Assembly: GCA_015499985.1 (NCBI GenBank)
Contig: JAAAUF010000329.1
Location: 9,566-39,127, forward strand
Reading direction: 5' to 3'
Origin: Haplosporangium gracile
Taxonomy: Eukaryota; Mortierellomycota; Mortierellomycetes; Mortierellales; Mortierellaceae
Length of the DNA: 29,562 nucleotides
Shown: positions 1 through 8,355 of the stretch, in pieces
Numbering within the stretch: the first letter of the stretch is position 1
Layout: every line of letters starts with the position of its first letter
Position numbers and translations under genes: made by a program
Notes under the pieces: generated by a model
What the model saw: only the letters and a program-made list of their open reading frames with translations
The model's database searches: none
What the model was told of the DNA's origin: nothing

Positions 1-96
1 CTCCGACAGTTCGCTGCCAAGCTCTTGAGCAGCAAGCCCACCACCGTTGTCCTCGGCAGAACCTCCGAGCTCCCCTACGGTGATGCTTTGGTCTAA
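1..96 (+). CDS. QCR2: 3' end of probable cytochrome bc1 complex core protein 2 (QCR2), partial
   Basis: The window opens inside a reading frame (frame 1) that ends at TAA 94-96, leaving only the last 31 residues. The tail has the form AAKLLSSKPT...VVLGR...LPYGDAL. This resembles the C-terminus of fungal QCR2, a non-catalytic M16-peptidase-like core subunit of mitochondrial complex III, where a KPxxVxxG...LPYADxL ending is typical. An AATAAA at 186-191 is a plausible poly(A) signal for it. So little protein is visible that a mitochondrial processing peptidase subunit, from the same superfamily, cannot be excluded. The upstream exons lie outside the window. Confidence 0.55.
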   Translation, partial: LRQFAAKLLSSKPTTVVLGRTSELPYGDALV

Positions 97-413
97 ATCC
101 TCGCTTACCCGCCACCGTTTACCTTTCTATTTCCTTCCACTCATAACTTCCACGACACTTTTCTCTTTTCTATCACTGTCCCAAGAATAAAATATCTCAT
201 AGAACCTTCTTCATGCTCCCGCCCTCTCCCCTTTTTCTAAACAACACGCACATATATCTCGCTACCGTCCATCTCATGAATCCTTACGGAGCCGAACCAA
301 AAAAAAAATACAAATTGTCACGCTCATTGACCCATCCCTATTATTCTTGTTGTGTTGCTTCTTTTTTACTTTTATTTCCTTGGTAATTTTTTTCAGTGCG
401 TGTCCCAGACAAA

Positions 414-452
<39 letters not shown>
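414..452. repeat. (AAT)13 microsatellite
   Basis: Thirteen uninterrupted AAT units lie just downstream of the 3' end of the minus-strand RsfS gene, within about 25 bp of its stop codon, so they are probably in its 3' UTR. The rest of 97-476 is AT-rich intergenic sequence with no gene seen. Confidence 0.95.
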
Positions 453-454
<2 letters not shown>

Positions 455-476
455 AGCACACTCACTCGCGTCCTGT

Positions 477-1887
477 TCAACCCTTGACGACTTCATCCAG
501 CGAAAGATCCTCTTCCCCCCTACGACCACGTTTACTTCCATGTTCCACTCCCTTTGACCGTCCCGGATCCTCGTTCCAACTCTCTGTCAGTTTCTTCTGC
601 ACGTCTTCCCACGAGATCTCTTCTGCATCCTTGAGTTTCAAAGGATCCTTGACGGCGCCCCAGAGTCCCTCGAGGTTACGTTCTTTACGTGTTTCATGGG
701 TCATGAAGTGCAGGATGATGGACCCTGTATCGATGACCACCCAGTCCGGAGTGCTGCGACCTTCCATGAGTGGTGGGGATGTCTTTGGCAGCATCTTTTT
801 CAACTATGAATAAAGTAAAGTAAGAAAGAAGGGTGAATGAGGATGACGAAAATCTATTAACAACCTGTAGATAGTATATAATCATGCTCAAAGTACATAT
901 AAGGCAGACGAACGAGAGAAAAAGTGAGAAGATATAACTTACGGCGGTATAAACTTCATCGGCAACATTGCCGACATGTCGCTCTGAGAGGCCCTCGGCG
1001 ATGACCATCCAATCAGTCCAATCGCACTTCTGGCGCATATCCATGACAGTGACATTGCGGGCACGCTCATGTTCTAACATCCGGACCAGGCCACGGATCG
1101 CTACGGGCGCGTCCTTCAAGTCGTCTTCCTTGTTCTGGTCCTTGTTGGGGGTGGTGGCAGTGGTTTTAGCATGATGTTTGGAGTGCTTTTGATGCTGGCC
1201 ACGAGCGTTGCGTTTCCAGAGTGGTACAAAGTCCTGTGACGAAACCTTCTCGTCATCGTTCATGGAGGAGGAGGAGGTGGTGGTGGTGGCGGTGGTAGTG
1301 TAGGTCTTGTCGACGAACCAGGAAAACTCTTCTTCGGACCGCTGCTTGTCTTCTAACAACATCGATGTCGTCGTCGTGGAATTAACAGTAATATCCTCCT
1401 GAAGACCAAGCTCGTCCTTGTCGAGGAGGGCGGCTGTATCGTGGGAACTATGACGGCGTTTGAGGTCAGTTTCAGTGTCGAGGTCAAGGTTGTCGATGGC
1501 TTGTTGGACGTAATGATCGTCCAAGTCCTGGTCGACTACTGAGGCTGCTGCTCCACGGTGTTTTGCTGTAGTGTTTGGTGGTGTAGTGTTGGAGGAGATA
1601 GAGGTGGAGGTGGGTTTCTTGATGTTGATGTGGTCGTGGTGTTTCTCGTATTGTCGGAGGTATGAGGGTGTGGTTGTCAGGTATGCTTTTTGACCTTGAT
1701 TGTTGAGAGGTATGAGTGAGAATAGGTGATGTTGGTGCGGTGTGTGAGGGGTCAGACTGGGGCGTGTTGAGGAGGAGGAGGGGGAGGGTGTGGACGCGAG
1801 GAGGTGACGAGTGGTCTGATGGTGACTGTTCAGACACCGCGTCCTGGCTGTTGATGTTCCTGCATTACGGATGAGTGTACTCAGCAT
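477..1887 (-). CDS. Mitochondrial ribosome-silencing factor, RsfS / Atp25 N-terminal type
   Basis: Two exons, 1887..943 and 803..477, are joined across a 139-bp intron (GTAAGT at 942-937; CATAG acceptor at 805-804) and give 423 residues. The unspliced frame reads on into nonsense, whereas the spliced frame restores the family signature. The RsfS/Iojap domain lies near residues 265-385, with the segments DWTDWMVIAEG, RHVGNVADEVY and, after the junction, PDWVVIDTG and NLEGLWG. RsfS proteins bind the large ribosomal subunit (uL14) and control subunit joining. The fungal homologue Atp25 acts in mitochondria. The first 35 residues are rich in R, S and T and lack acidic residues, as expected of a mitochondrial presequence. 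Residues about 35-260 are low-complexity (H, T, S runs) but contain the Atp25-like FVPLWKR. Yeast Atp25 has a further C-terminal half that is absent here. Start: first in-frame ATG. Confidence 0.85.
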
Positions 1888-3520
1888 GTTTCCTGATGTT
1901 TGTGTTTTTGTTTTTGTTTCCTGGAGATGTGCTAAATGTGTTGCGTTGTCGGAGAAAGCAAGAGCAGTGGGGAAAGGGAGAAAGAGTTCTCAGGAAGAGT
2001 GGTTTGTGGAGAAGGGGGGGTTGATATTTGCAGTAAAAAACGCGTGATTTTCATTACATCCCCCCAAGCCACCATGAAATGATTTTTGTGGAGAGCAAAA
2101 GGAGGGGAGGGGCGGTTTCCCCCCCCCCCCCCCCCCCCTCACACCCCAAGTTTAAAAGAAACGCGTATAATTCATTTTCGCGTACTGGATGGGCTCCAAA
2201 AAAATTTGATCGCCCCATCAGTCTGAGTTTATTGCGCCTCCCAGCTCATCACACAAGGATGCTTGGAAAACAAAGGGGGGAAAACGAAAAAGTAACAGTT
2301 AATTTCAACAACACTCCACAGGTAAAAGAAGCGAAAACTGTTTTCATGTGTTTATTATATAGAATTACTACGGTGAGGATGCATAGGATGCGGTAATTCT
2401 ATGAGAGAAGGAAGGAGGGAGGCAAAAAAAAAAATAAAAACTAAGGAAAAAGGCTGTACTTAAATAGGTTGAATATAGAAAAGCTCAGAAACCCTCATGG
2501 TAACAAAGGTCCCCTGGATAAGGTTGATAAGACCGCCTTAGAGCACAGCGCAATGAGGTGCGCTGCGCGCGAACAAGAAATGGGACGCAGTGTAAAATTC
2601 TTTTTTTCTCTAAGTGCAAGGTTGTGTTAATAGTCTAGGTATTCATCTCAAACTCATATTACATGGCTCCATGCATGAAGGCTGACCTCGATCGCGACTG
2701 TTACTCTCTGGACGCGATGCGGGGAGGACTTGAACTTGCCGCGTCTGTCGCGTTAGTCTTGCCTGAGCGTGTTGTGTGTTTTTTCGGTAGACGTTGTCAA
2801 TTAGAAGGGTATTGATCAAAAAAAATCTTCGTAGCTGACAAGATCTAGACCATAACAAGTAAGTTGTCAGATCCCTAGTCTTGCATATGTTCCCGTCATC
2901 GCCTTCCGAGTCTAATAAAAGCATGACCGCTGTCTACCAAAAACGAATCACATGTCGATGGCATATGTGTGATGAAATTGAGATTGATTGGTGCAATGTT
3001 TGCCTATTTATTTATCTGTGTCACTGCTAATGCTAGCAACGTAGTGAATCAATCAAAGAACAGTACATAACGCTATACTAGATCTAGTCTTGGTGGTTCC
3101 GACAATTCCAGACGACAAAAATAGCCAAAAGTGAAATCCTGACGTGCCCAATGTTACATTCCAGATAGTCTTGTCAACGCAGACTTGGGAGGTGAAAGTG
3201 GTAGGAGATGGGTTGGTGAGTGTAGGGGAATTGACTTTGAGAGTCACTTCTTGATATCCTCCATCCAGATATCTTCCTTACTATCACTTTAGCGAGCATA
3301 TTTGAAAGAGATCACTGTTGGTAGGTCAAAGATCACGCCTGAACTACTGAGTAACTCCTTTTTTTATTCGCCTATGAAAGAGACAATCTACTAGTGATGC
3401 TTCATTCTTTTCCTTTTGATTGATTTACGCGAATTATCTGTCTCCTCCACATCAACCCAGAGTCTTTCTTTTACTATCGCCATCCTCCCCCCCGCTACCC
3501 TCATCACCGGCTGCAGTCGG
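1888..3520. other. Intergenic region without a supported gene
   Basis: About 1.6 kb separates the 5' end of the RsfS gene from the 3' end of the first 3CxxC gene. The parts next to 1888 should hold the RsfS promoter. I see a C20 homopolymer (2119-2138), a short GC-rich hairpin with stem CAGCGCA/TGCGCTG near 2545-2565, and several A/T runs. All ORFs here are under 110 codons with no family resemblance, and I found no tRNA-like A/B box pair. Confidence 0.6.
2119..2138. repeat. C20 homopolymer (G20 on the minus strand)
   Basis: Twenty consecutive C residues follow a short G-rich stretch (2101-2115) upstream of the RsfS gene. Such a run can form i-motif/G-quadruplex structures and is also a common place for length errors in sequencing. 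Confidence 0.9.
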
Positions 3521-4084
3521 TTATTTTCTCTGCTGTCGAGTACCGACGCCAGTTTGACATGCATGGCACCTCTCCTCGTCATGAGACTTTGTCTCTCTGT
3601 AGTTCGACGGGGGCTCCTTTCGCTCTCGTCGCTTCATCCACAGATCCAGAGCGCTCACAATCTTTCCGACATAGTTGTCCTCGTCGACCCCGGGTTTGGT
3701 ATAAGTCTCACAGCGTCGACACTGCTGGGCATGCAGAATAGTCCGGTACCGGTTTTCGGATGCAAGGAAGAGCTCTGTGCAAACGCTACCAGAGTACCAT
3801 GTGTGAGGGGGGTTGCAGGTCTTGCAAATGAAATGACCGAGAATGCTTCGGGAGCCGTCTCTTCTTGATGTCGCTTTCGTCAGGTTCTCGTCGTACTTGT
3901 AACGGGAGTCGGACTCGCGAGCGACAGTGGTGTGGAGGTAGGAGCCTTCGAATTCCTTGCCTCCAGCTAGTTTGCGTGGCGGTAGCGGCGTCGAAGCAGA
4001 TGTGAAAGTGGAGGGAGCAGGTCGGAACCCCTTGTTCGGAAAGCGGGTTATGGATGTAGCGTGTTGAAGGAGCGATTTAAGCAT
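3521..4084 (-). CDS. 3CxxC-type zinc-finger protein, array copy A
   Basis: A single coding exon of 187 residues. The zf-3CxxC core (the domain of vertebrate receptor-transporting proteins and many uncharacterised fungal proteins) covers about residues 62-180. It runs YKYDENLT, GHFICKTC (C87/C90), WYSGSVCTELFL, HAQQCRRC (C122/C125), then SHDEERCHAC (C173/C176). The terminal cysteine found two residues after the QTG in other copies is Gly181 here. I chose ATG 4084 rather than the further-upstream in-frame ATG at 4165, because the neighbouring pseudogene copy starts at the equivalent position (ML..SL...T.T) and the longer leader is T-rich and interrupted by a likely intron. The function of fungal members is unknown; zinc binding is inferred from the cysteine pairs. 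The 47-residue N-terminus is basic and could be a targeting sequence. Confidence 0.75.
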   Translation of the reverse strand: MLKSLLQHATSITRFPNKGFRPAPSTFTSASTPLPPRKLAGGKEFEGSYLHTTVARESDSRYKYDENLTKATSRRDGSRSILGHFICKTCNPPHTWYSGSVCTELFLASENRYRTILHAQQCRRCETYTKPGVDEDNYVGKIVSALDLWMKRRERKEPPSNYRETKSHDEERCHACQTGVGTRQQRK

Positions 4085-4147
4085 GAGATTGCTTTGGATA
4101 GGATAAGAGAGAATAAAAAAAAAGAAAAAAGGCGAGTTCAGAAAATA

Positions 4148-4248
4148 CTTCACACAAAGGCACAAAAATCATGAGAGACAGCGGAGTAGCGCATATTTTG
4201 TTAGTAAGCATGAGTGGGTTTGTGTGTATCTATGTTTGGGGCACAAAC
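4148..4248 (-). other. Probable 5' leader intron of 3CxxC copy A
   Basis: On the minus strand the sequence CACCAAG|GTTTGTG is followed by a textbook CTTACTAACA branch-point sequence (4208-4199) and an AG at 4149-4148 upstream of the ATG at 4084. The exact acceptor is uncertain, since another AG lies closer to the ATG. A comparable donor is present upstream of the pseudogene copy and of the copies at 6503-7189 and 7695-8240. Confidence 0.45.
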
Positions 4249-4395
4249 CTTGGTGTCGATCGAGATAAGGAAAACCAAAACCAGGACATGTTTGCTGTTT
4301 GTTGGTTGTTTGTTCCTGGAAAGGAGTTGGAAAAAAAAAAGAGTGGACCAAGAAAGAAGGAAAAGAAATAAAAATTCCCGCGACTCGCGTTGCAT
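4237..4395. repeat. Duplicated 5' flank, copy 1 (upstream of 3CxxC copy A)
   Basis: This stretch resembles 4855-5020. Both contain, in order on the plus strand, CACAAACCTTGGTGT/CACGGACCTGGTGT, GGTTGTTTGTT/GGTTGTTTGCT, GGAGTTGG, AGAAAGAAGGAAA/AGAAACGAAGGAA and GCGACT. The similarity is patchy and was judged by eye. It shows that the duplication included promoter and leader. Confidence 0.6.
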
Positions 4396-4530
4396 CCCAG
4401 TCACGCCTTCATGAGTTTTTTTTGATTATTTCATTCTTTTGTTTTTGACTGATCTACATCGCTGATCACCCCTGTACAGGTTCTTTCCCCCCCTATTATC
4501 ATTCCCTTTATTACTTACAGCAGTCTTGCT

Positions 4531-4712
4531 CTATCGAGAACAGATCCCAGTTTGACAGCCGTGGTGCCGCTCCTCGTCGTGGAGACCCGTCTTCTTGAAG
4601 TCCTACCGTACTCCATGCCTGGCACCAGTCTAGGTAGGGTGGATGTAGCGGGTCGGTATCCCTTGCTTTGGTAGCGGGTCATTGTTAAATGGGTGAGAGA
4701 GTTGAGGAGCAT
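4531..4712 (-). pseudogene. Deletion-derived 3CxxC pseudogene, array copy B
   Basis: The start, MLLNSLTHLTMTRYQSKGYR, matches the N-terminus of copy A (MLKSLLQHATSITR...KGFRPAPST). After about 36 residues the sequence jumps directly to the 3' end of the gene. There, read in a shifted frame, it gives LHDEERHHGCQTGICSR followed by TAG at 4533-4531, the counterpart of SHDEERCHACQTGVGTRQ in copy A. Roughly 120 codons, holding the first two CxxC pairs, are missing. The frame is shifted and the first cysteine of the third pair is His. In the frame of the ATG it would read on into 65 meaningless residues. The upstream leader donor (4867-4866) and acceptor (4723-4722) are still recognisable. A functional product is very unlikely. 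Confidence 0.8.
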
Positions 4713-4854
4713 TTTTTTTAACTATGAGACATAATAACATGTGTAAGAAATGTGCGCGAAAGTGTGAGAAATAACATTTGAATAGGACGGGAGACACACA
4801 TAAATTTCTAGAATGAGCGGAGTACTGCGTTTTTTTTTTTTTGTCTCTGTGCTG

Positions 4855-5020
4855 TGTGTGCACGGACCTGGTGTAAATCAGAAAAAGGGAGGAGTTACAA
4901 ACTCAAACTAGACTTTGTTTATCGGTTGTTTGCTCAAGAAAAAGGAGTTGGGAAGTGAAGGGAGTAAGAAACGAAGGAAGGGAAATAAATAAATCGTATG
5001 TGCGACTGAGGCGGGCGAGG
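4855..5020. repeat. Duplicated 5' flank, copy 2 (upstream of the pseudogene copy)
   Basis: Partner of 4237-4395, holding the former promoter and leader of pseudogene copy B. The duplication probably also covers the 3' flanks, since CTTCATTCTTTTCC...GATTGATTTACGCG (about 3399-3430) resembles TTTCATTCTTTTGT...GACTGATCTACATCG (about 4429-4462). Confidence 0.55.
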
Positions 5021-5133
5021 ATGCATTATGTGTCGTGTCGGCTTGAAAAGTCACATGTCACGACAAATGGGGCTTGGCGTTGGCGAGGGACAATAACAAA
5101 AAGGGCTTGATACATACACTTTCAACTGATATT

Positions 5134-6042
5134 TTATTTTTTTCCCAGGGGAGAAGCACAGAGGAGAGGAAAATATTCTTGACGACGACAGAGCCCCGTC
5201 TGGCAAGCATAACACCGCGCACTGTCATGAGGACCCGTCGGCACAAAGTCAGTGTGGGGTTCTTTACGGAACCTTCTTCCAGTCCCCACATCAAGAGTAC
5301 TCGCAATCCTCCTGGCATACACGTCGGCTTCAATAACAGGCTTGACGTATTGGTCGCAGGCATTGCACTGTTGGGTATGGATAATTGTCTTGTATCTGTC
5401 GTCAGCGGTGACTAAAACACGGACACAAATCGTACCCGATTTCCAGCGCCGTGGGCGTCGAGAGAGGCAGTATGGGTTCGTGCAAGTGAACTCGCCGAGC
5501 ACAGGCCGGGTAGAGTCCTTAAGAATATATGAAGGTGTGGACAAGAGCCCACGGTCGTATTGGTACCGCTCAATAGAGTGTTGCGCGACGTATTTATGTA
5601 AGTCTTCTCCGCAATACGTCAGGGGTTCGAGTGAATGTTTGTAAACAGGGAGTGGGCGAGGAGAGGGCTCTGGGGTGCTATACGTTGGCATGGGAACATC
5701 GTATCTCGTGAAGGGGTTGTTGTATCTGGTAAAGTCGTCATTGTATCCGGTACGGGGATTCAGGTAAAAATTGTATGAGAGCTTGGAATCGATAACCCTC
5801 GGCTCGATGGGAGGTGGCGCTTTGTAGGGCAATACTTTGTAGGGTGTTACTTGGTAGGGTGATACGTGATGGGAGGATGGTACTTGGTGAGGAGGGTGAT
5901 CGTGGTTGCTACTGCAACAACCAGCAAGACACTGTAATATCAAGAGGGTACAGATATAGACCACAGTGTATTCGTGCAAGGACGAACAAGCAATAATAGG
6001 GGTGCCGACGAGGACGAGGAACCAGAAGGTGTAGCATGACAT
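5134..6042 (-). CDS. 3CxxC-type zinc-finger protein with hydrophobic N-terminus, array copy C
   Basis: A single open frame of 302 residues, the longest in the array. Residues 1-43 contain two hydrophobic stretches (FWFLVLVGTPIIAC and VVYICTLLILQCLAGCC), suggesting a signal anchor or membrane hairpin. Residues 60-80 carry a short proline/tyrosine repeat (SPYQV-TPYKV-LPYKA). Residues 85-150 are Y/P-rich. The 3CxxC core spans about 158-286: YQYDRGLL, GEFTCTNPYC, W.SGTIC, HTQQCNAC (C226/C229) and PHDSARCYACQTGLC (C277/C280, C285). The first pair is CX4C (C187/C192) instead of CX2C, and the usual CTELYLS segment has become CVRVLVT, so this is the most diverged copy. AG acceptors inside the hydrophobic region mean a spliced shorter form is possible. 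Function unknown. Confidence 0.7.
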   Translation of the reverse strand: MSCYTFWFLVLVGTPIIACSSLHEYTVVYICTLLILQCLAGCCSSNHDHPPHQVPSSHHVSPYQVTPYKVLPYKAPPPIEPRVIDSKLSYNFYLNPRTGYNDDFTRYNNPFTRYDVPMPTYSTPEPSPRPLPVYKHSLEPLTYCGEDLHKYVAQHSIERYQYDRGLLSTPSYILKDSTRPVLGEFTCTNPYCLSRRPRRWKSGTICVRVLVTADDRYKTIIHTQQCNACDQYVKPVIEADVYARRIASTLDVGTGRRFRKEPHTDFVPTGPHDSARCYACQTGLCRRQEYFPLLCASPLGKK

Positions 6043-6192
6043 TGTTGAGGGCCGAAGGTGTGAGTGAGGGTGAGGGTGGGAGTTCCTAATGTTGGTGTTG
6101 CTTGCTGTTAGCTGTTTGCTGTTGGATGTTTGCTGTGATTGTGTGAGTAAAAAGTAGGTTGAAACCTGAAATGGATAGGGATAGGGAAGGAA

Positions 6193-6217
6193 AGAGAGAG
6201 AGAGAGAGAGAGAGAGA
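6193..6217. repeat. (AG)12 microsatellite
   Basis: A pure AG dinucleotide run between array copies C and C2, upstream of copy C. No gene is seen in 6043-6502; the region presumably holds copy C's promoter. Confidence 0.9.
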
Positions 6218-6502
6218 TGAGATGCAAAAGTTCAGGAACCTTCTGTGGCATAAAATAAGGGCAAGCAAAAAAACCAAGGATCATCAAAAAAAAATGGTGA
6301 CAATGCAACAGATTTGGCCTATGTTCATGACTTTTCTTGTTTTCCAGTAGTTGTATGTTTCTGTTTTTGTTGATGCTGCTATACCTTAGAGTGCTGCTAG
6401 ACAATAGAGAATGAGAAAAAAAGAAAAAACTGATCCGCGAAATCGTTTCTGTATCGCCCGTCCGTCCCTAACCGCCCATCCACCCACCAAGGAGGAACAA
6501 CC

Positions 6503-7189
6503 TCAAATGTCGCGAGCGCACACCCCGACTTGACACCCATGACAACGGTCCTCATCATGAGGCCCTCGAGTGGCTTGGTATTCCTGTGACCAATACGCAT
6601 CTCGACGCCCAGTCCACAGGTCCAGCGTACTAATCACCTTGCAAATATAGTTCTCGATATCGACCTCCGGTTGCGCATACTCGTCGCATTTCTTGCATTG
6701 CTGAGCGTGCAAAATAGCCCTATAATCGTTGTATGGCGACAGGTACAACTCGGCACAAATGACAGCAGAGTACCAGATACGGTACCCGTCATTGGCGGTC
6801 GATTGGCAGGTGTGGCAGGTGAAATGACCGACGATCGAGCGGGCTCCGATGCGGACAGACTCGTCAGCGGCGAGATATTTGTCGTACCTGTAGCGGTACC
6901 CCGCGACCTGAGCCACAGCTGGGTGGAGGTATGCGCCGTCAAAGTCGAGGCCCTTTTGGTAGTAGACGTAGTGAGGCTCGTAGTGGTCGGTTATCATCTT
7001 GCGACTCACCTTTTGATAGGGTGGTTCGTAGTGGTCGGTCGTCTTTCTGCTAGCCATCTCTCGGTAAGATGGTTCATAATCGTCGATGCTCTCGCGGCGA
7101 GCCATCTCTCGGTAGGGTGCTTCGTAGTCATCTAAGGACTCCCTGAGATCTATGAGGTCGTAGTCGTCGAGGGGCTTTCTGAAAGTCAT
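6503..7189 (-). CDS. 3CxxC-type zinc-finger protein with N-terminal tandem repeats, array copy C2
   Basis: A single coding exon of 228 residues. Residues about 17-75 are four diverged 15-17-residue repeats built on E-S-[LI]-D-D-Y-E-x-x-Y-R-E-M-A (later units T-D-H-Y-E-P-x-Y), very charged and tyrosine-rich. The 3CxxC core lies at about 98-224: YRYDKYLAADE, GHFTCHTC (C125/C128), WYSAVICAELYLS, HAQQCKKC (C165/C168), LDLWTGRR and HDEDRCHGCQVGVC (C216/C219, C224). All canonical cysteines are present. The core is closest to copy A (HAQQC, SIVGHF/SILGHF). The start ATG 7189 follows a leader containing a probable intron. Function unknown. The repeat region could be a protein-interaction or phosphorylation segment. 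Confidence 0.75.
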   Translation of the reverse strand: MTFRKPLDDYDLIDLRESLDDYEAPYREMARRESIDDYEPSYREMASRKTTDHYEPPYQKVSRKMITDHYEPHYVYYQKGLDFDGAYLHPAVAQVAGYRYRYDKYLAADESVRIGARSIVGHFTCHTCQSTANDGYRIWYSAVICAELYLSPYNDYRAILHAQQCKKCDEYAQPEVDIENYICKVISTLDLWTGRRDAYWSQEYQATRGPHDEDRCHGCQVGVCARDI

Positions 7190-7226
7190 CGTCTTGTTGT
7201 TGTTTTATTTTTTTTTGTTTTGAGTA

Positions 7227-7342
7227 CTATTTCGGAGGTAAAGATGGTTATGGTTAGGGTGAGTATTGATGACATGACTCCCAGAAGAAATTTTATAGTT
7301 CCTGGTACAGAAGAAGAGGATGCAGGTTGAGAGTGTACGGAC
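7227..7342 (-). other. Probable 5' leader intron of copy C2
   Basis: The minus-strand donor GGAAACAACAG|GTCCGT at 7343/7342, a CCCTAACC branch-like site and an ATAG acceptor at 7228-7227 define a 116-bp intron. It ends about 37 bp before the ATG. The exon end GGAAACAACAG is almost identical to the one upstream of copy D. Confidence 0.55.
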
Positions 7343-7694
7343 CTGTTGTTTCCACTGAAAAAAAGAGATTTGTGGGGGGTTGTGATTTTGCGTGTACGTG
7401 TGTGTGTCTCGAGGAAATGTGGTGTGGCGAAGATGGATGGGATAGAAAGGAGAGGGAGAAGGGGCAAAGAAAAGAGATGAGAAGGCGCCGGAAGAGGCCA
7501 AAAAATAATGTATGAAAAATGGAATGTCTTTTGTTCACAGGTTGATATTGACTTCATATCAATCACATCAGACTCAAGAGCCAAAATGGCATGTGTGAAC
7601 CTCAGTGTTTTATTCTCTTTTTTTTATTTGTATTCCTATCAGTATCCGAGGGGAAGAGAGAAGGGTCGAGAGAGATAAAGAGAAACTCACTTGC

Positions 7695-8240
7695 TCAACG
7701 TCTTCTGCGGCGGCGATTCTTTTTGGAGTTTTTCTTGATGTTTGCCTCACCATCAGCGTCGTCGTCGTCCCCTACACAGATACCCTTCAGACATCCATAA
7801 CATCGGCTACTATCATGCGGTCTAGTTCTCTTATGGTAGTCAGACCCAGACCCATACGCCTTCCGCTGACCCGTCCACAGAGCAAAGGTATCGAGCACCT
7901 TGTCGACATACTTCTTTTCCTTCACCTTGAATCGCCCATACCGGTTGCACGCTTGACACTGTTGGGCATTAAAGACAGCACGGTAGGTGCTTTTGTCCTT
8001 CGAAAGATACAACTCAGTGCAGACTATTCCCGAGGCCCAGACACGCGGCTTGTTCGTGTCGCCGGGCTGACAGACGTAGCAGAAAAACAGACCAGGCATG
8101 GATCTGACTCCGACTTTATGACATTCTTCGGCGGTCAAGGTAGCGTCGTACTCATACTGATGTCCTCCATCCGCTCGGGCAAGAGCATCATGGTACTTGG
8201 CCGCATCAATCTCAACCTTAGGTTTCTTGCTGCGAGTCAT
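7695..8240 (-). CDS. 3CxxC-type zinc-finger protein with basic tail, array copy D
   Basis: 181 residues. ATG 8240 directly follows a CAAAAACAG splice acceptor, so the frame upstream of it is leader and intron rather than protein. N-terminus MTRSKKPKVEIDAAKYHDAL. The 3CxxC core lies at about 28-155: YEYDATLTAEEC, GLFFCYVC (C54/C57), WASGIVCTELYLS, YRAVFNAQQCQAC (C95/C98), YVDKVLDTFALWTGQR and PHDSSRCYGCLKGIC (C147/C150, C155). The C-terminus is an acidic stretch (DDDDADGE) followed by a run of K and seven R residues that looks like a nuclear or nucleolar localisation signal or an RNA-binding tail. Copy D and copy E are the closest pair in the array (shared EIDAAK.H.AL, ECxK, DTFALW, PHDSSRC). 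Function unknown. Confidence 0.78.
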   Translation of the reverse strand: MTRSKKPKVEIDAAKYHDALARADGGHQYEYDATLTAEECHKVGVRSMPGLFFCYVCQPGDTNKPRVWASGIVCTELYLSKDKSTYRAVFNAQQCQACNRYGRFKVKEKKYVDKVLDTFALWTGQRKAYGSGSDYHKRTRPHDSSRCYGCLKGICVGDDDDADGEANIKKNSKKNRRRRRR

Positions 8241-8355
8241 CTGTTTTTGAAAGATGGTGAATAAGATTAGAATGGACATCAGTGGCATGGCATCCAGGAA
8301 AGAGCTTGTTTGTTCGAGACACAAGACAGGTGCAGGGGAGTGAGCATGCCCAGAC
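8241..8355 (-). other. 5' leader intron of copy D
   Basis: Donor GGAAAACAACAG|GTCTGG (8356/8355), a TCTAATC branch-like site near the 3' end, and acceptor CAAAAACAG|ATG, so the intron abuts the start codon. Its length of 115 bp matches the leader intron of copy C2. Confidence 0.6.

Noticed and set aside
2530..2600. GC-rich hairpin followed by T7 as a Pol III gene
   Set aside because: No cloverleaf or A/B boxes; the stem is only seven base pairs.
6503..7145. Repeats in copy C2 as a CRISPR or other spaced array
   Set aside because: The repeats are in-frame, directly adjacent and protein-coding.
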